A DNA stretch of 64,000 bases from Coix lacryma-jobi var. lacryma-jobi. Lineage: Eukaryota; Streptophyta; Magnoliopsida; Poales; Poaceae. Positions within the stretch are counted from its first letter, which is position 1, and the number at the start of each line of letters is the position of its first letter. The notes below the pieces were generated by a model. That model worked only from the letters and a program-made list of their open reading frames with translations, had not been told where the DNA came from and made no database searches. The translations under genes were made by a program, and so were the position numbers. The stretch lies in assembly GCA_009763385.1 (NCBI GenBank), contig CM019823.1, positions 28,921,668 through 28,985,667 on the forward strand, given 5' to 3'. Shown here in pieces: positions 1 to 11,278 of this stretch.

Positions 1-174
1 CAGAAAGAGCATAAGCTACTGGTATCAACATATAGCATCGGAGCACACTAAACAGAGCATAATTACATTTTAAAGAATATATGCATGAAGCTCAGAATGT
101 AAAAGCGTATGCTAAAATGCAAAAGAGAAACAAAACAAACGAGAGAATAGTCAGTCTATGATACAAGATCCAAA

Positions 175-203
175 GTGTTTCCCCCATCTAAAAGGGGAAA
201 CAC
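175..203 (-). other. 10-bp perfect hairpin enclosing the pol stop codon of element A
   Basis: GTGTTTCCCC at 175-184 pairs perfectly with GGGGAAACAC at 194-203, leaving a 9-base loop. The loop contains 188-190, the complement of the TAG that ends the RT-RNase H frame. On the minus strand the 3' arm is a purine run (AGATGGGGGAAACAC), so it may also form part of a polypurine tract for plus-strand priming. Function is inference. Confidence 0.55.
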
Positions 204-1633
204 ACACCAAGCTCACCCCTCAACCGATTAAAGGTTGATTCATCCAAAGGCTTGGTGAAAATATCAGCCAACTGATGATGAGTATCGCCATGGCGAAGGT
301 CGATATCACCCTTCTCATAGTGGTCTCGCAAAAAGTGAAAGCGCACATCAATGTGTTTGGTCTTCGAGTGAAGCACGGGGTTCTTAGCAACGCTAATCGC
401 ACTCGTGCTGTCACAAAGCAAAGGAACACAAGAAAAGCTCAGACCAAAATCACGCAAAGTGGCCATCATCCAAAGCAACTGGGAACAGCAGCTAGCCGCA
501 GCAACATACTCAGCCTCCGTGGCAGACTGGGCGACACTAGACTGCTTGCGAGAAGACCATGACACAAGAGAAGAACCAATAAATTGGCAAGTCCCAGAAG
601 TGGACTTGCGCTCAATGCGACAACAAGCAAAATCGGCATCGGAATAACCGCAAAGGGAGAGGGTGGAGGAAGCTGAATACCAAATCCCGAACTCAGGTGT
701 GAAACGAAGGTACCTGAAAATGCGCTTGACCGCCTGACGGTGAGAAGTGCGCGGCGACGCCTGAAAGCGCGCGCACAGGCACACCGCGAACTGGATGTCC
801 GGGCATGTCACCGTCAGGTAGAGCAGCGACCCGATCGTGCTTCGGTACTCCTTCTGGTCCACAGTTTCTCCATCCTTGTCTGCATCCAAGGCCGTCGTGG
901 TCGACATGGGTGTTGGAAGAGGCTTGGCCTCACCCATACCGAACCTCTTCAGCAAGTCCTTGGTATACTTGCCCTGGTGCACAAACGTCCCTTCTCGGGA
1001 TTGCTTAATTTGCAATCCGAGAAAAAAAGTCAGCTCGCCCATCATACTCATCTCGAACTCCCTGCTCATAGTATCTGCAAACTTGGCAACCAAAGCATGA
1101 GAAGAACCACCGAAAATGATATCATCCACGTAAATCTGGACCAAGAGAGTGTCTTTGCCTTGCTTGAGGAGAAAGAGTGTTTTATCCACACATCCCATTT
1201 TAAAACCCTTAGCAAGCAAAAAGGTTTTCAACCTATCATACCAGGCTCTAGGGGCTTGTTTCAAACCATATAAAGCTTTGTGGAGTTTGAAAACATGGTT
1301 TGAAAACTTGGGATTTTCAAAACCGGGGGGTTGTTCAACATAAACCTCTTCTTCTATGTAGCCGTTTAAGAAGGCACTCTTGACATCCATTTGAAAAAAT
1401 TTGAAACCTTTGGATGTTGCAAAAGCCAAGAGTATCCTAATAGCCTCCAAATGAGCTACAGGAGAAAAAGTCTCCTCATAGTCTATCCCCTCCTTCTGAC
1501 TATAACCCTTCGCTACAAGTCTGGCCTTGTTTCTAACAACGTGGCCATCCTCTCCTTGCTTGTTTTTGAAAACCCATTTTGTCCCAATAGGCTTACAGTC
1601 TGAAGGAGGTGGAACTAAAACCCAAACCCAATT
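188..1633 (-). pseudogene. Element A reverse transcriptase and RNase H
   Basis: An open frame of 420 residues covers most of the copia RT (RVT_2 family) and all of RNase H. Visible motifs are the RT entry motif around QMDVKSAFLNG, the catalytic YVDD within VQIYVDDIIFG, and the RNase H signatures GYSDADFA and TEAEYVAAA. The C-terminal HIDVRFHFLRDH and LADIFTKPL blocks are standard for the family. The N-terminal RT part (1451-1633) continues in other frames, so at least two indels separate it from the rest. The enzyme copies element RNA into DNA in virus-like particles. As sequenced, it lacks a continuous N-terminus. Confidence 0.9.
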
Positions 1634-3066
1634 TCATTCAAAGTTCTCTAACTCCTCATGCATGGCATTGACCCAATCCGGATCCGTCAAAGCGTGTCCA
1701 ACATCTTGGGGCTCAAAATTAGCAACAAAAGCAGAATGAGCAAAGTGAGAGATTTGAGACCTGGACCGAGTGACACGTTCGTCAATGTTGTCGATCATCT
1801 GCTGAGGGGGGTGTTGGCGCTGGATGTGTCGTGGCGCCTCCCGTGCAGAAGTGATCTCCCCCTCAACAGCAGCTGGTGCCTCCCCGGGTACAAAAGGTAC
1901 CGCTCGGGGTGGCGGATCCCACGGCCCCCAGGAAGAAGACGTGTCGGGGCCGTGAGTCGTCGTAGAAGCCGCTCCTTGCGGCACAGCAGGTGGAGGGGGT
2001 GCTGGATCATCCATACCTTCAACACCCTCGTCCTCGTCATCAAAAAGAGGCTCACCAACCTCATGATCACCTGCACGCTCAAAACGAGAAGAAGGACAAA
2101 CCATGGTCTCGTCGAAGGTGACATCTGATGTCTCCATGACTCGGTTAGTGTCAAGGTTAAGTACACGATAAGCTCGAGTGTGAGTGCCATAACCCAAAAA
2201 CACACCGTCAGAAGAACGAGACTCAAACTTGTCCAAGTTGCCCTTTTTGAGTATAAAACAATGGCAACCAAAAACTCGAAATAACTCACCTTGGGCAGTT
2301 TTCCAAAACGCAACTCATAAGAAGTCTTTTTCAAGAAAGCTCGGAGAAAAATGCGATTTGAAATGTAGCATGCAGTGCTCATAGCTTCGGCCCAATATCG
2401 CCTAGGAGTCCTATGCTCATCGAGCATCGTCCTGGCCATCTCTACAAGGGTCCGATTCTTCCTCTCTACAACACCATTTTGAGGCGGTGTGTAGGGAGAA
2501 GAAAACTGATGCTCTAAACCCAAAGAGTTACAAAACTTCTCAAAATCCGAATTCTTGAATTCGGAACCATTATCACTCCTAATAGCTCGCATCGAGTTCA
2601 AAGGGAACTCGTTCTGAAGACGCAAAATCAGATTGCGAGCAAAGGAGAAAGTCTCGGTCTTCTCAGCTAAAAAGAAGACCCACGAATATCTCGAAAAGTT
2701 GTCAACAACAACAAGCACATACCACTTCCCCCCAACCGAGCTCACTCAAGCCGGACCAACAAGGTCCATGTGCAAAAGCTCTCCAGGGCGCTTGGTCATG
2801 ACCTGAGTCACCGGATGGTGGGGAGCGGCAACCATTTTCCCATGTCTACAAGAATGGCAAACAAGATCCTTCTCCATCGACAACTTGGGCAATCCTCGGA
2901 TTAGGCCAAGTGAGCTAAGTCTTGCAAGCAAGTCGAAGCTCAAATGTCTTAGTCTCCTATGCCACTTCCAAAGATCAAAGGAGGAAGGTCCAGCCAAAAG
3001 ACAACGAGAAACTCCAAACGACTCCGAGAAATTCGCACGAAAGACTTTTCCAAAGGGCGAAATCAT
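1634..3066 (-). pseudogene. Element A integrase
   Basis: The HHCC zinc-binding domain is visible as WHRRLRHLSFD followed by CHSCRHGK (about 2800-3010), ending in HMDLVGPA, which holds the first catalytic Asp. The core then shows IRSDNGSEF (second Asp) and NGVVERKNRTL (catalytic Glu), with the copia block FLGYGTHTRAYRV downstream. An in-frame TGA follows GPA at about 2746-2748 where an Arg codon (CGA) is expected, which a single C-to-T change would explain. A frameshift near 2250 separates the core from the C-terminal part (1634-2236). The protein would insert element cDNA into the genome; this copy is inactive as written. Confidence 0.88.
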
Positions 3067-3081
3067 ACAAACAAGATTGCC

Positions 3082-3507
3082 CTAAGGATCCAAAATACGA
3101 CTGAGATTCGGCTTAAAACGAATCTCATAGTCGTCATCAAAGAGTTGTGAAACAGAAAGAAGGTTAAAATGCAAGTTAGAAACAAGAGCAACATTGCGCA
3201 ACACGAAGTGCTCATTAACTCGCATCGACCCACGAGACAACACTTTACCTTTGCTATTGTCGCCGAAGGTGATAAACTCCTTTCCGGCGACTGGACTAAG
3301 ACTGGAGAACCACTTGGCGTTTCCGGTCATGTGCCTCGAACACCCGGAATCCACCAACCAAATGTTCTCCAATCGTTTTACCTACATCAATAAAAAGACA
3401 TAGGGTAAGCATACAGTCCAACACTGGGGTTAGTGAAGTAAGGAGAATACCAGTGTTGGGCCGGCTGCTCAAAAGAACGGTTAGCAGAAAAACCATTCCT
3501 TGCACGT
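3082..3507 (-). pseudogene. Element A protease region
   Basis: A 96-residue frame begins with the retropepsin-like motif WLVDSGCSRHMTGN, whose Asp is the catalytic residue, followed by GNVALVSNLHFNLLSVSQL-type sequence of the pre-integrase region. The preceding linker (3370-3507) is readable in a different frame, so a frameshift lies just upstream of the active site. The upstream Gag sequence is separated from this segment by the solo LTR inserted at 3508. The protease would cleave the Gag-Pol polyprotein. Confidence 0.85.
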
Positions 3508-4806
3508 TGTTGGTATAAATTAATGCACACTCTACTTTATCCGCAAGCGCACAGATAAAATCTACCGATGTAGCACTTCACCGGAGTAACCCAGTTTTAA
3601 TATCGAACCCAAAGGAACGGATAGCGATGAGTCTCAAGTGTATAACCCCTGAGTAACTAACAAGGACAGAGAAACTAAAAGTATAGAGGGGATCACTAAG
3701 GTTATCTAAATCCAACTTAAGAGTGATATGTTTATTATTCTTAATGGGGAAGTTGCCATAAAAGGTCACAACAGAGTATGATTCTTTTATGCAAATGTAT
3801 AATCCTACCGAGCCTACACACGGGTAAGTGGACTATAAAAGAATCAACAAGGCTATAAGAGTCACCCTTGCGAACTACCACTACTACCGGCGTTATAGGC
3901 GGTAAATATGAGCTATCAAGTCTAAGCACTACGCTTATACTATCCAACTACTCCAACTCTAGAGCGACTAGAATTAAAGTACTCAAAAGAGAGTCATAAA
4001 CCTTAAGAACAATAAGAACAATGGCTCAAACTTAAATATAGATATTGATTACCGAAACAATCGTTGAAGCAAGTCGATGAAGAACTTGAATCCACAGGTA
4101 CAAGATGAAGAAGTTGATCCGACAGGCCGGAGCTTCCTCTTGATCTCTTCCTCTCTCTCTCTCTCTTCTAGTTCTAAAATAAGACTAGGTTCTAATCCTA
4201 CTAGAGGGGTATCTAGTCTTCTACTTGATAGCTGGCTCTTGATTACAACTAGATGAACTAGAAGAGATTCATCTAGAGGGACCTCTACTTCTACATTGGA
4301 ACCCTAGTTTCTGATGTGGAGATGAATAATGAAGAGGGAGATGCCTGGAGAGGGGGGTCTGGGGCTGCTTATATAGCCCTGGGCGATGAACCGTGGCCCT
4401 TGGATCAAACCGACTTGAGGTACGGTCGAGATGCATCCTGGAGGTCGGTGGAAGTAGCTTGCAGAAGACGAAAGCGTGGGGCCTCCGTGGCCGACCGACC
4501 GGTGGGCCCTATGGGACCGGTCGGTCCCACAGGTCGGCCTCTAGTGGTGTCCTTCCTTGTGGTGTCTTCTTACGTCCTCTGGAGTCTTCTAGAAGTATCC
4601 CGACGTGGCGGTTGCGTTATCTCCCGACGGTTTCCTTCTATGGGAAGCTATTGTGGCCGATTTTCTGGTTTAGTCCCTGCAGAATCATAACTCACCAAAA
4701 CTCGTGGATATTGTCAGTTGAAACCCTAAACCTTTGTTGGTGATTAAATTCATGACCTTTTCATATTTATTTATCTCTTAATTATGATAGTTAACTAGTG
4801 TCAACA
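3508..4806 (-). mobile_element. Solo LTR, 1299 bp, with 5-bp target duplication CACGT
   Basis: The insert starts TGTTGG and ends CAACA, and is flanked by CACGT at 3503-3507 and 4807-4811. It interrupts the Gag-to-protease part of element A. It has no coding region and no internal domain, so it is a solo LTR left by LTR-LTR recombination. A TATATAA box on the minus strand at about 4370-4376 gives the orientation. Diverged copies of the same family lie at 43255-44840 and, inverted, at 45355-46474, sharing the terminal block ending near TTTTAATATCGAACCCAAAG. The TGTTG/CAACA ends suit a gypsy-type LTR, but the class is not proven. Confidence 0.9.
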
Positions 4807-4811
4807 CACGT

Positions 4812-7308
4812 CTACAAGGAAAGTGATCACCACGCACAGGAAAACGTGGTCCGCTAAGGAAGGAGCGCTCACCGCGATACTCAAAACGTGGTGGAGGAAC
4901 ACGCTCAACTACAAAGCCACCGCCACGGGGTCCATAACCTACAACAGCAGGCTCCCGCCGGGCACGACCTCTCCGCTGCCTAGGCCTGGGAACTTGAGGT
5001 TCTGGACCTCTGGGCCTAGCAGCACGCCTCTGAACATTCGGCGCATGTACATCATGGAAAGGATGGTACATGTCCGCATTGTTCATCTCCCTAGCACGGC
5101 GCGCCTCTCTCTTGCGCCGAAAGCAGAACTCACTCAAGTGTCCATCTCTCCCACAGTGCTCACAATGGTACCTCATCGCTCTCAAAGGGGGTTGTTGGTA
5201 CTCACGGTAGTGGGTGTGGATCACTTTGCCCTTCTGTGGCATAAGCTCCTCCTGGATGGGTGGCATGGTGTCAAGTTTGTTCTTGAGATGGTTTGGTTTT
5301 GGAGCCCATGATTGTTTCTTTGGTGGAGCTCTCGGAGGTTCAACAAAGACCCCATCCTTGGTGTTAGACTTAAGAGGCTCTTTGGGTGGAATCTTGGTAA
5401 GCTTGGGAGTAGTGGTGGAGTTGGGCTTCTCACATGGGTTAAGACCACTCGACTCTCCAATCTTTCCAAAAGATGAAACATCAACACCCGGAGCAAAACC
5501 TACACCTGGACCTCCAGCAGCTCGCTTGAATTGGGAGATCATCATCCTGAGCTGTGGCTCACCGCTAGGCACCCATGACAAGATGGTTCGAAGGTATGTG
5601 TTTTCCTCCTCGGTTTGCATCTTGTCATGCTTTACGTTCGCAATCTCCATCTCCAAACCCTCACAAAGAACACACCTAGCCACATATGTGCTACCTGAGT
5701 TGGCCTCTTCAAGAGACACAATCTTGGCATTCTTCTCTGCCAACTCAGATTGCAAGACAGGACAAGTCTTGCAAGCACCCAACAGTGAGGGTCTAGCATT
5801 CAGCTCATCCACCTCTCCTACCAACGCAACATACTTACATCTCAAAGTGAGAAGGTCAGTCATGTGCTTGGTGCACATCTCACACTCAGCCTCCTCAGCC
5901 ACGACCACAGTGGACTTAGCAAACTTAAGCTCCCTCACCGTGTCCTCCCACTTCTGCCTAAACTCCTTGCGCTCTCTAGCAGCACGCCTAAGCAACTTGT
6001 CCTGACTAAGCAAGGCGGCAGTAAGCTTCTCGACCTCAACAGAAAGCTCGTCGTGGGTGAGAGATACCTGAGAGGTGTCGTCGTCGTCGTTCCGAGGGGT
6101 GTCCTCCAGCTTGCCGTCGACCTCATCACCAAGGGCCATGGTGCAGAAGCCGTCGTCGTCGGCGAAGAAAAGAAGAGACCGTTCAGCTTGTCCTCGATCC
6201 TCTTCTTCTTCTCGGACTCGTCATCGCTTGAGCAAGCGGAGTCGTCATCCGAGCCGTCGACGTCGCTGAGCGTGGCGAAGAACACACGCTGCTCAGCCTG
6301 GGCCTTCTCCAAGTACTTCTTCTTGATGTACTCCTTGTCGAAGCCGCCCCTCCGCTTGTGCCTCGCGGGGACGTACTTCTCCTTGCGCTTGCCGGAGTCG
6401 TACTTGTGCCCATGATCGCCCTTCCCAGAAGTGTGCTTCTTCTTGGGACAGTTGGCGATGAAGTGGTCGGGGTCGCCGCACTCAAAGCATCGTGAGCGTC
6501 CTCCTCCGCGGCGACGGTTCATGCGGTTGTTGTGGAACCGTGAGAACCGGTTGGCGAGCATCGCCATCTCGTCATCCCCCAAAGACTCCAGCTGGTCCTC
6601 TGTGACAGAAAAGAGTGAAGAAAGTGCAAATCCTCCAGAGGGGTTAGCAGAAGAGCCAGAAACCAAAGCCATAGTCGGGCCATAAGGATTTTCATAAGAA
6701 GCCCTCGACATGGCGTCAATCTCACTAGACTTGAGCTTGCTAAAGGGCTCGTCACAAGTGAGGGTCTCATAGTTAGACGATTTGATGATCGCCTCGACCT
6801 TTGAGTCCCACACCGACCGATCAAGAGTGTGCAAAAGCTTCAAAGCCCTCTCATGATCGTCAAAAGGCAACAGCTCCTTGTTCGCTCTCATCTTGTTGAC
6901 AATGACCTGAAAGCGAGCGAATAAACTCTCTATGCTCTCGCCAGGCATGTGTCGAAAGTTCTCATACTCCCGCTTGTGCGACTCGTAGAGACGGGATTTG
7001 ACTTGAGTGGTTCCCTCATGGAAGCGCATGAGGGTCGCCCAAATCTCACGAGCCGTGGGGAGGTGAGAAACGCGATCAAACTCGGACATGCTCAAACAGG
7101 AGAAAAGAGCGTTACGTGCTCGACTATTGGCATCGTGCTCATCCATCTGAAGCTGAGTAACACGAGCAGCCAAGACAACGTAATCGTCCCTGTTGCAAAT
7201 CTCCCAAACAGAAGAGCCCATGCTCTGGAGATAGGCCGACATGCGTATCTTCCCATACGTATAGTCCGTCCCATCGAAAAACGGCGGTTTGCCCACGCCG
7301 CGATCCAT
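4812..7308 (-). pseudogene. Element A Gag, long Sirevirus-type with two zinc knuckles
   Basis: The start codon at 7308 lies 50 bp past the PBS. The N-terminal part (457-residue frame, 5935-7308) has the copia Gag core including IWATLMRFHEGTTQVK and a CCHC knuckle CFECGDPDHFIANC near 6450-6490, followed by a Lys/Arg-rich and then Asp/Ser-rich stretch. A frameshift near 6140-6170 moves to a second frame (4812-6139) with a predicted coiled coil (about 5600-6080), Pro-rich linker and a second CCHC knuckle CEHCGRDGHLSEFC near 5125-5166, then an Arg-rich tail. Gag forms the particle and binds element RNA. The total of about 830 residues is long for copia and fits Sireviruses. Confidence 0.88.
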
Positions 7309-7357
7309 GTCGCCTTCTGTGGATCTGAAACCGGCTAAGGTGGAAGATCCTTAACCT

Positions 7358-7369
7358 GCTCCGATACCA
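7358..7369 (-). other. Primer-binding site of element A
   Basis: The minus strand reads TGGTATCGGAGC, the usual initiator-methionine tRNA match of plant copia elements with one change (TGGTATCAGAGC is canonical). It lies two bases from the LTR end at 7372 and immediately upstream of Gag. Confidence 0.85.
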
Positions 7370-7792
7370 ATTGAAGGACCGAGAATGCACTAGCAAGGCG
7401 ACCAGAGGGGGGGGGGGGGTGAATGGGAGCCAATAAAATTTCTCTCGAAACTTTGGTCAAATGTCCCAAGATCAACCCCCGAAAGCTAAGACCGAAACCG
7501 TGATGCCCACGACCCTTGGAAGAGGGTGGATGATCCCTTGGATCACAGCGAGGCACCACAAAGCGATAGCAAACCAAACGTCAAAGGCACTGGCACATGT
7601 TCGACCCACAAAAACCAAGTCCCGAACGTAGATGGAAGACTACATCGAGAAATCCCCAAATACCAATGCTAACAAGTAGCAAAGATACTTAGAGAGGTTC
7701 CTTGGTCAACTACAAGGCCAAACGAGAAGTCCGGAAACCAAGCGAGCAAGTCGGAAGAGCAAACGCACTAAACCGGAGGCTTCAGCCAAATC

Positions 7793-8052
7793 CCGGACTG
7801 TCCGGCAGTACGGTCGCGGACTATCTGCCCAGTGGTGGACTGTTCAGGCTCAGGTCGCGGACTGTCCGCCGGCCAAAAGAGCAAAACCGCAGTGCTGCTG
7901 AAGTCCCCTGAACAGTTCCCGGACTGTCCGTGAAAACCAACGACGGACTGTCCGCCGGTCAAACGAAGACAAAACAGCCGAAGAACACGGCCACTGATCT
8001 GGCTCGTCCCCGACGCGCGGACTGTCCGCCGGTCAAACCGCGGACTGTCCGC
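7793..8052. repeat. Array of six CGGACTGTCCG palindromes in LTR A
   Basis: Perfect copies of the 11-base palindrome are at 7794-7804, 7858-7868, 7920-7930, 7944-7954, 8018-8028 and 8041-8051, with a degenerate copy near 7817-7827. Several are extended by a further paired base. Spacing is irregular (13 to 64 bases between copies), so this is not a simple tandem repeat. Palindrome-rich LTR cis-regions are known from maize Sireviruses. Confidence 0.9.
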
Positions 8053-8852
8053 GAACGCGCAGAGAGGACGATTTCAGTCGCCTTCTCCCCAAATCTCTCC
8101 AAATTCGATCCAAATCAAAATCCCACGTTCCCAAACTTGGAGAAGATGATCACGGGGTAGTTAGGAGACTATCCCCAAGAAATCATCCGCTCAAATCGAT
8201 TCAATCACCGGGAAATCGAAGGGGAAGGTGTATGAACCGAAAAAGCGTCACGAAAACGAAATCAACCCGATCTACTTGTTCGTGAGGAGTTAGATGAATT
8301 CCTTTGGTCGAAATGACCTCCTCACTATGAAGAACAAGTTGATTCAAACGGATTTCGCAAAGACGCAATAGAGAGGGAGATCGAGTGACGGAAAAATCGC
8401 GGAGAAATGAAGAACGCGAAGAACACGAACCAAAACGCAAATCAACACATCGATCTGCAACCGTGTGGCTACCACACGCTACAACAGTGAGGATACGGCC
8501 TCACTTCCTCAAAATCTCCAGTACACAGAGGTATGGTTCTCTGCGGATCTCAGCTAGCTACAGCAGGGGATTGGGAGAGCAGGAATCCCTAGAAGCAAAG
8601 AGCAAATGACTGAGATACCTGGGGATGTGGGTGTCTCCCCCTACTTATCCTAATTCTAACTATTCCTAATTCCCACTCTACCCCTAACTGCTTACAGAGC
8701 GAACCAGCTAAACCCTAAGGTTATTCTGGACCAACTCGTTGGTAGGTGGATCCGACGGCCACGCCCGCACAACTCGTAGCGTTGCCTCAACGCAACCTCC
8801 CGATTGCCGCCACGTGCCGCCACCGCTCTGCGTCCTCTTCACGGACTCCGCC

Positions 8853-9071
8853 CCCGGTTTTGTGGCCCAAACGGAAACCAGCCTTCACAGCCAACCCCCG
8901 GTTTGAGGCCCAAACCGGGAAACCAGCCCACCGTAGCCTGAGTTTTGTGGCCCAAACTCAGCAACCCGCAGCACCCAGGTTTGAGGCCCAAACCTGGAAA
9001 CCGTCCTCAGCCCGAGTTTTGTGGCCAAACTCGGAAACCATCCGCGCCTAGGTTTTGAGGCTCAAACCTGA
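8853..9071. repeat. Six-hairpin array with covarying stems in LTR A
   Basis: Six hairpins share a core TTT(T)GxGGCCCAAA but differ in the outer stem. Stems are CCCGG/CCGGG (8897-8919), CTGAG/CTCAG (8938-8961), CCAGG/CCTGG (8975-8997) and CCGAG/CTCGG (9012-9034). The first (8853-8874) has one bulged base and the sixth (9049-9071) is imperfect. Cores alternate: TTTTGTGG in copies 1, 3 and 5, and TTTGAGG (TTTTGAGG in the last) in copies 2, 4 and 6. The array is therefore three dimers of about 74-85 bp. Nearly all copies are followed by GAAACC. Confidence 0.85.
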
Positions 9072-9417
9072 AAACCGTCGATCCGATGGTTTTTCTCTGG
9101 CTCTATCACCAAACCGATGCTGTAGAGGGGATGCACCGCCCGTGCACCCCGTCCACCGACACGTGTCCCCAGGTCCTCGACCCGAGCAACACCATGTCCC
9201 GCAAGTCTTCGCTCGTCGCTGTCCCAGGCTGCCAGCCGCCATAGCTGATCCTCGGGCCACCGATCCCTCAGTCCAAGCCTCATGTCCGCCCTTCGCCGCT
9301 CTCGGTCCATCGGCACGGCACGTCTCTACTTGACCTTCTCCTTGCCTTTGATCACTGTATCCGTGCTCGACACCTGCACAACACAAGCCAAAGAACCTGC
9401 GATCAAACCCGTTGACA

Positions 9418-10338
9418 ATCACTCATCACTCGAGACTCGGCATACACTCATGTATCTGCATTTCGGTCAAAGTTCGAAATGTTTGATTCTTGATAAGCGA
9501 GAATTGCATGTTTTGTTGGACCAAGGGAGTATATAGTAGTACTCCATATATACAGAGAGCATATATATATGCACCCGTACCGTACGTACACATGACGCCA
9601 CGAAACAAAACACACACGCACAGTGCACGTACGATGTCAAAGTCAAACCGACCCCCCCCCCCCCCCCCCCACACACACACCCCCAAAAATAATAATAATA
9701 ACAGTGTCGCTGTCATATATTAGCTCCGATCCACAAGAGGATTCACTATAGCACACTACGACTGGTCGTACTAACTAATTCTACGTACTGTATGTGTGTA
9801 AAAATACTATATATGCTATGCGGCGACCTAATTGATCACGCCACCGGCCTTAATAATAATAACATTTATATACACTGGATCGCGTCTCCACCTCACGTAA
9901 ACCACTGCGCTGACTAAGCATGGAACGATCGAGCCCCACCAAAAACACATGTAATTTGAGTTGAATTTATAGAGTAAACGTCTACTCCGGTATATAGGAT
10001 TGAGATCGCTGTCTGATGCGTCTAAAAAAAAAGAAGAAGATCGCTGTGTCTGATGTTCATGCATGTTGCATTGCCTACCTACAATACAAGGCTTCAAATA
10101 AAGCAACAGCCTTCAACGAATTCCTTGCATCATGGTGTGGTGGGTGCCTTATCGCTGCGTCATCGATCGACAGTCAGGGTGGGTATATGATCTAATAAGA
10201 GCCTGACGCGAACAAAATAAACGGAATTTAGTTGCTCGGTCGGCCGGTGAATTTTACAGAACAAGTCAAATTAATTTAATTTCTCTCGGATTATACACCA
10301 CAACATGAACTAAAATTCTCTCTCCATTCTAAATTATA
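9418..10338. other. Intergenic DNA with simple repeats
   Basis: No supported gene is visible. The stretch holds a run of 19 C at 9652-9670 followed by an AC run and AAT repeats to 9702, and AT-rich dinucleotide tracts around 9545-9575. No terminal repeats were recognised. Confidence 0.6.
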
Positions 10339-11093
10339 CACTACTAAAGAAAAGACAATCACTGCCGGTTCGAAACTTTCCATCATCACTGCTGCATTTC
10401 GAATCGGCAGTACGTACTGAATCAGGGCTCTTCGCTGATGGTTGTTTTCTAGGAAACCCAAAACTAGGTTGAAAATAGTATTTTTTATTCTAAAAGAGAC
10501 CTCACCGGACAACCACAAGACATGTAATTTTTCACATAAAAAACACACGCTTCGCAACCACTAACGCTCAAACCCCCACAACTACAACCTTCACACATTT
10601 GTCTCCTAGCTATACTCCATGTATAAGACACTTTTGTCCATGTGGGATATTTGGTCCTAGCTATTTTATTATGTTTGTATGATTTCGTTATGAGTATTTG
10701 AGACCTTAAATGAATTCAAATGACAAGGCTGACAACTATAAAGTTTTACAACATTTCAAGATCTAGAACTTCGATTTTGATCGGTCATGGCTAAAATGAT
10801 ACCTAAATTTGAATGTCATCTATTCAAAGAAAATTATACCTAAATTTACTCTTTTGTTTATACTCTATTGGGTCATCACTGTCGGTTCATAAACCATCAG
10901 TAATGACCCATATCACTGTCGTTTCATGGCTAAAATCGGTCATGCTATAAACCGACAGTGATGACCCAATATCACCGACGGTTTTAGCCACAAAATGATA
11001 ATGATGTGCCGGCAGACACTATCACTGTGAGTTTGTAAGAAATCGGCAGTGACGATGATGGACTGACGACAGTGAAACTTAGTTGTAGTAGTG
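10339..11093. mobile_element. Small non-autonomous CACTA-type element
   Basis: The left end reads CACTACTAAAG and the right end TTGTAGTAGTG, giving the CACTA inverted terminus CACTACTA. Subterminal repeats of the type TCACTGYCGGTTC occur in both orientations (for example near 10362, 10877, 10950 and 10975), as expected for transposase-binding arrays of CACTA elements. The flanking triplets ATA and ACA differ at one base. At 755 bp there is no transposase. Confidence 0.7.
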
Positions 11094-11278
11094 ACAAGTT
11101 GTTTTAATTTTTTGGTATACATAAATTTTGTTATGTATATATCTAGATACATGGCAAATCGTGACTTATAATTTGGAACAGAATGAGTATGTACTTACTA
11201 ATTTCATCCACTACCTCATCAAGGCGTGATATGCAGCAAATCAGACATGCAGTTTCGATACTGTTAGATCGGTATGTA

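Larger units (their letters stand above)
1..9417 (-). mobile_element. Ty1/copia element A, Sirevirus-like, left end outside window
   Basis: Reading right to left (minus strand) the order is LTR, initiator-Met-type PBS, Gag, protease, integrase, RT and RNase H. Integrase before RT is the Ty1/copia order. The long Gag with two zinc knuckles and the palindrome-rich LTR fit the Sirevirus lineage; that placement is inference. The 3' LTR should lie left of base 1, so neither LTR divergence nor target duplication can be read. The coding part is broken by frameshifts, one in-frame stop and a 1.3-kb solo LTR at 3508-4806. No intact polyprotein is encoded here. Confidence 0.9.
7372..9417 (-). repeat. 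5' LTR of element A, about 2.05 kb
   Basis: The LTR end next to the PBS is TGAAGG on the plus strand (CCTTCA on the minus strand). The other end is placed at about 9417 (GTTGACA, giving TGTCAAC as the 5' end), but without the partner LTR it could differ by tens of bases. It contains a run of 13 G near 7408-7420, six perfect CGGACTGTCCG palindromes (7793-8052) and a separate hairpin array (8853-9071). A TATA-like GGATAAGTAGGGGGA on the minus strand near 8640-8655 may be the promoter. If so, the hairpin array is upstream (U3) and the palindromes are transcribed. Confidence 0.75.
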
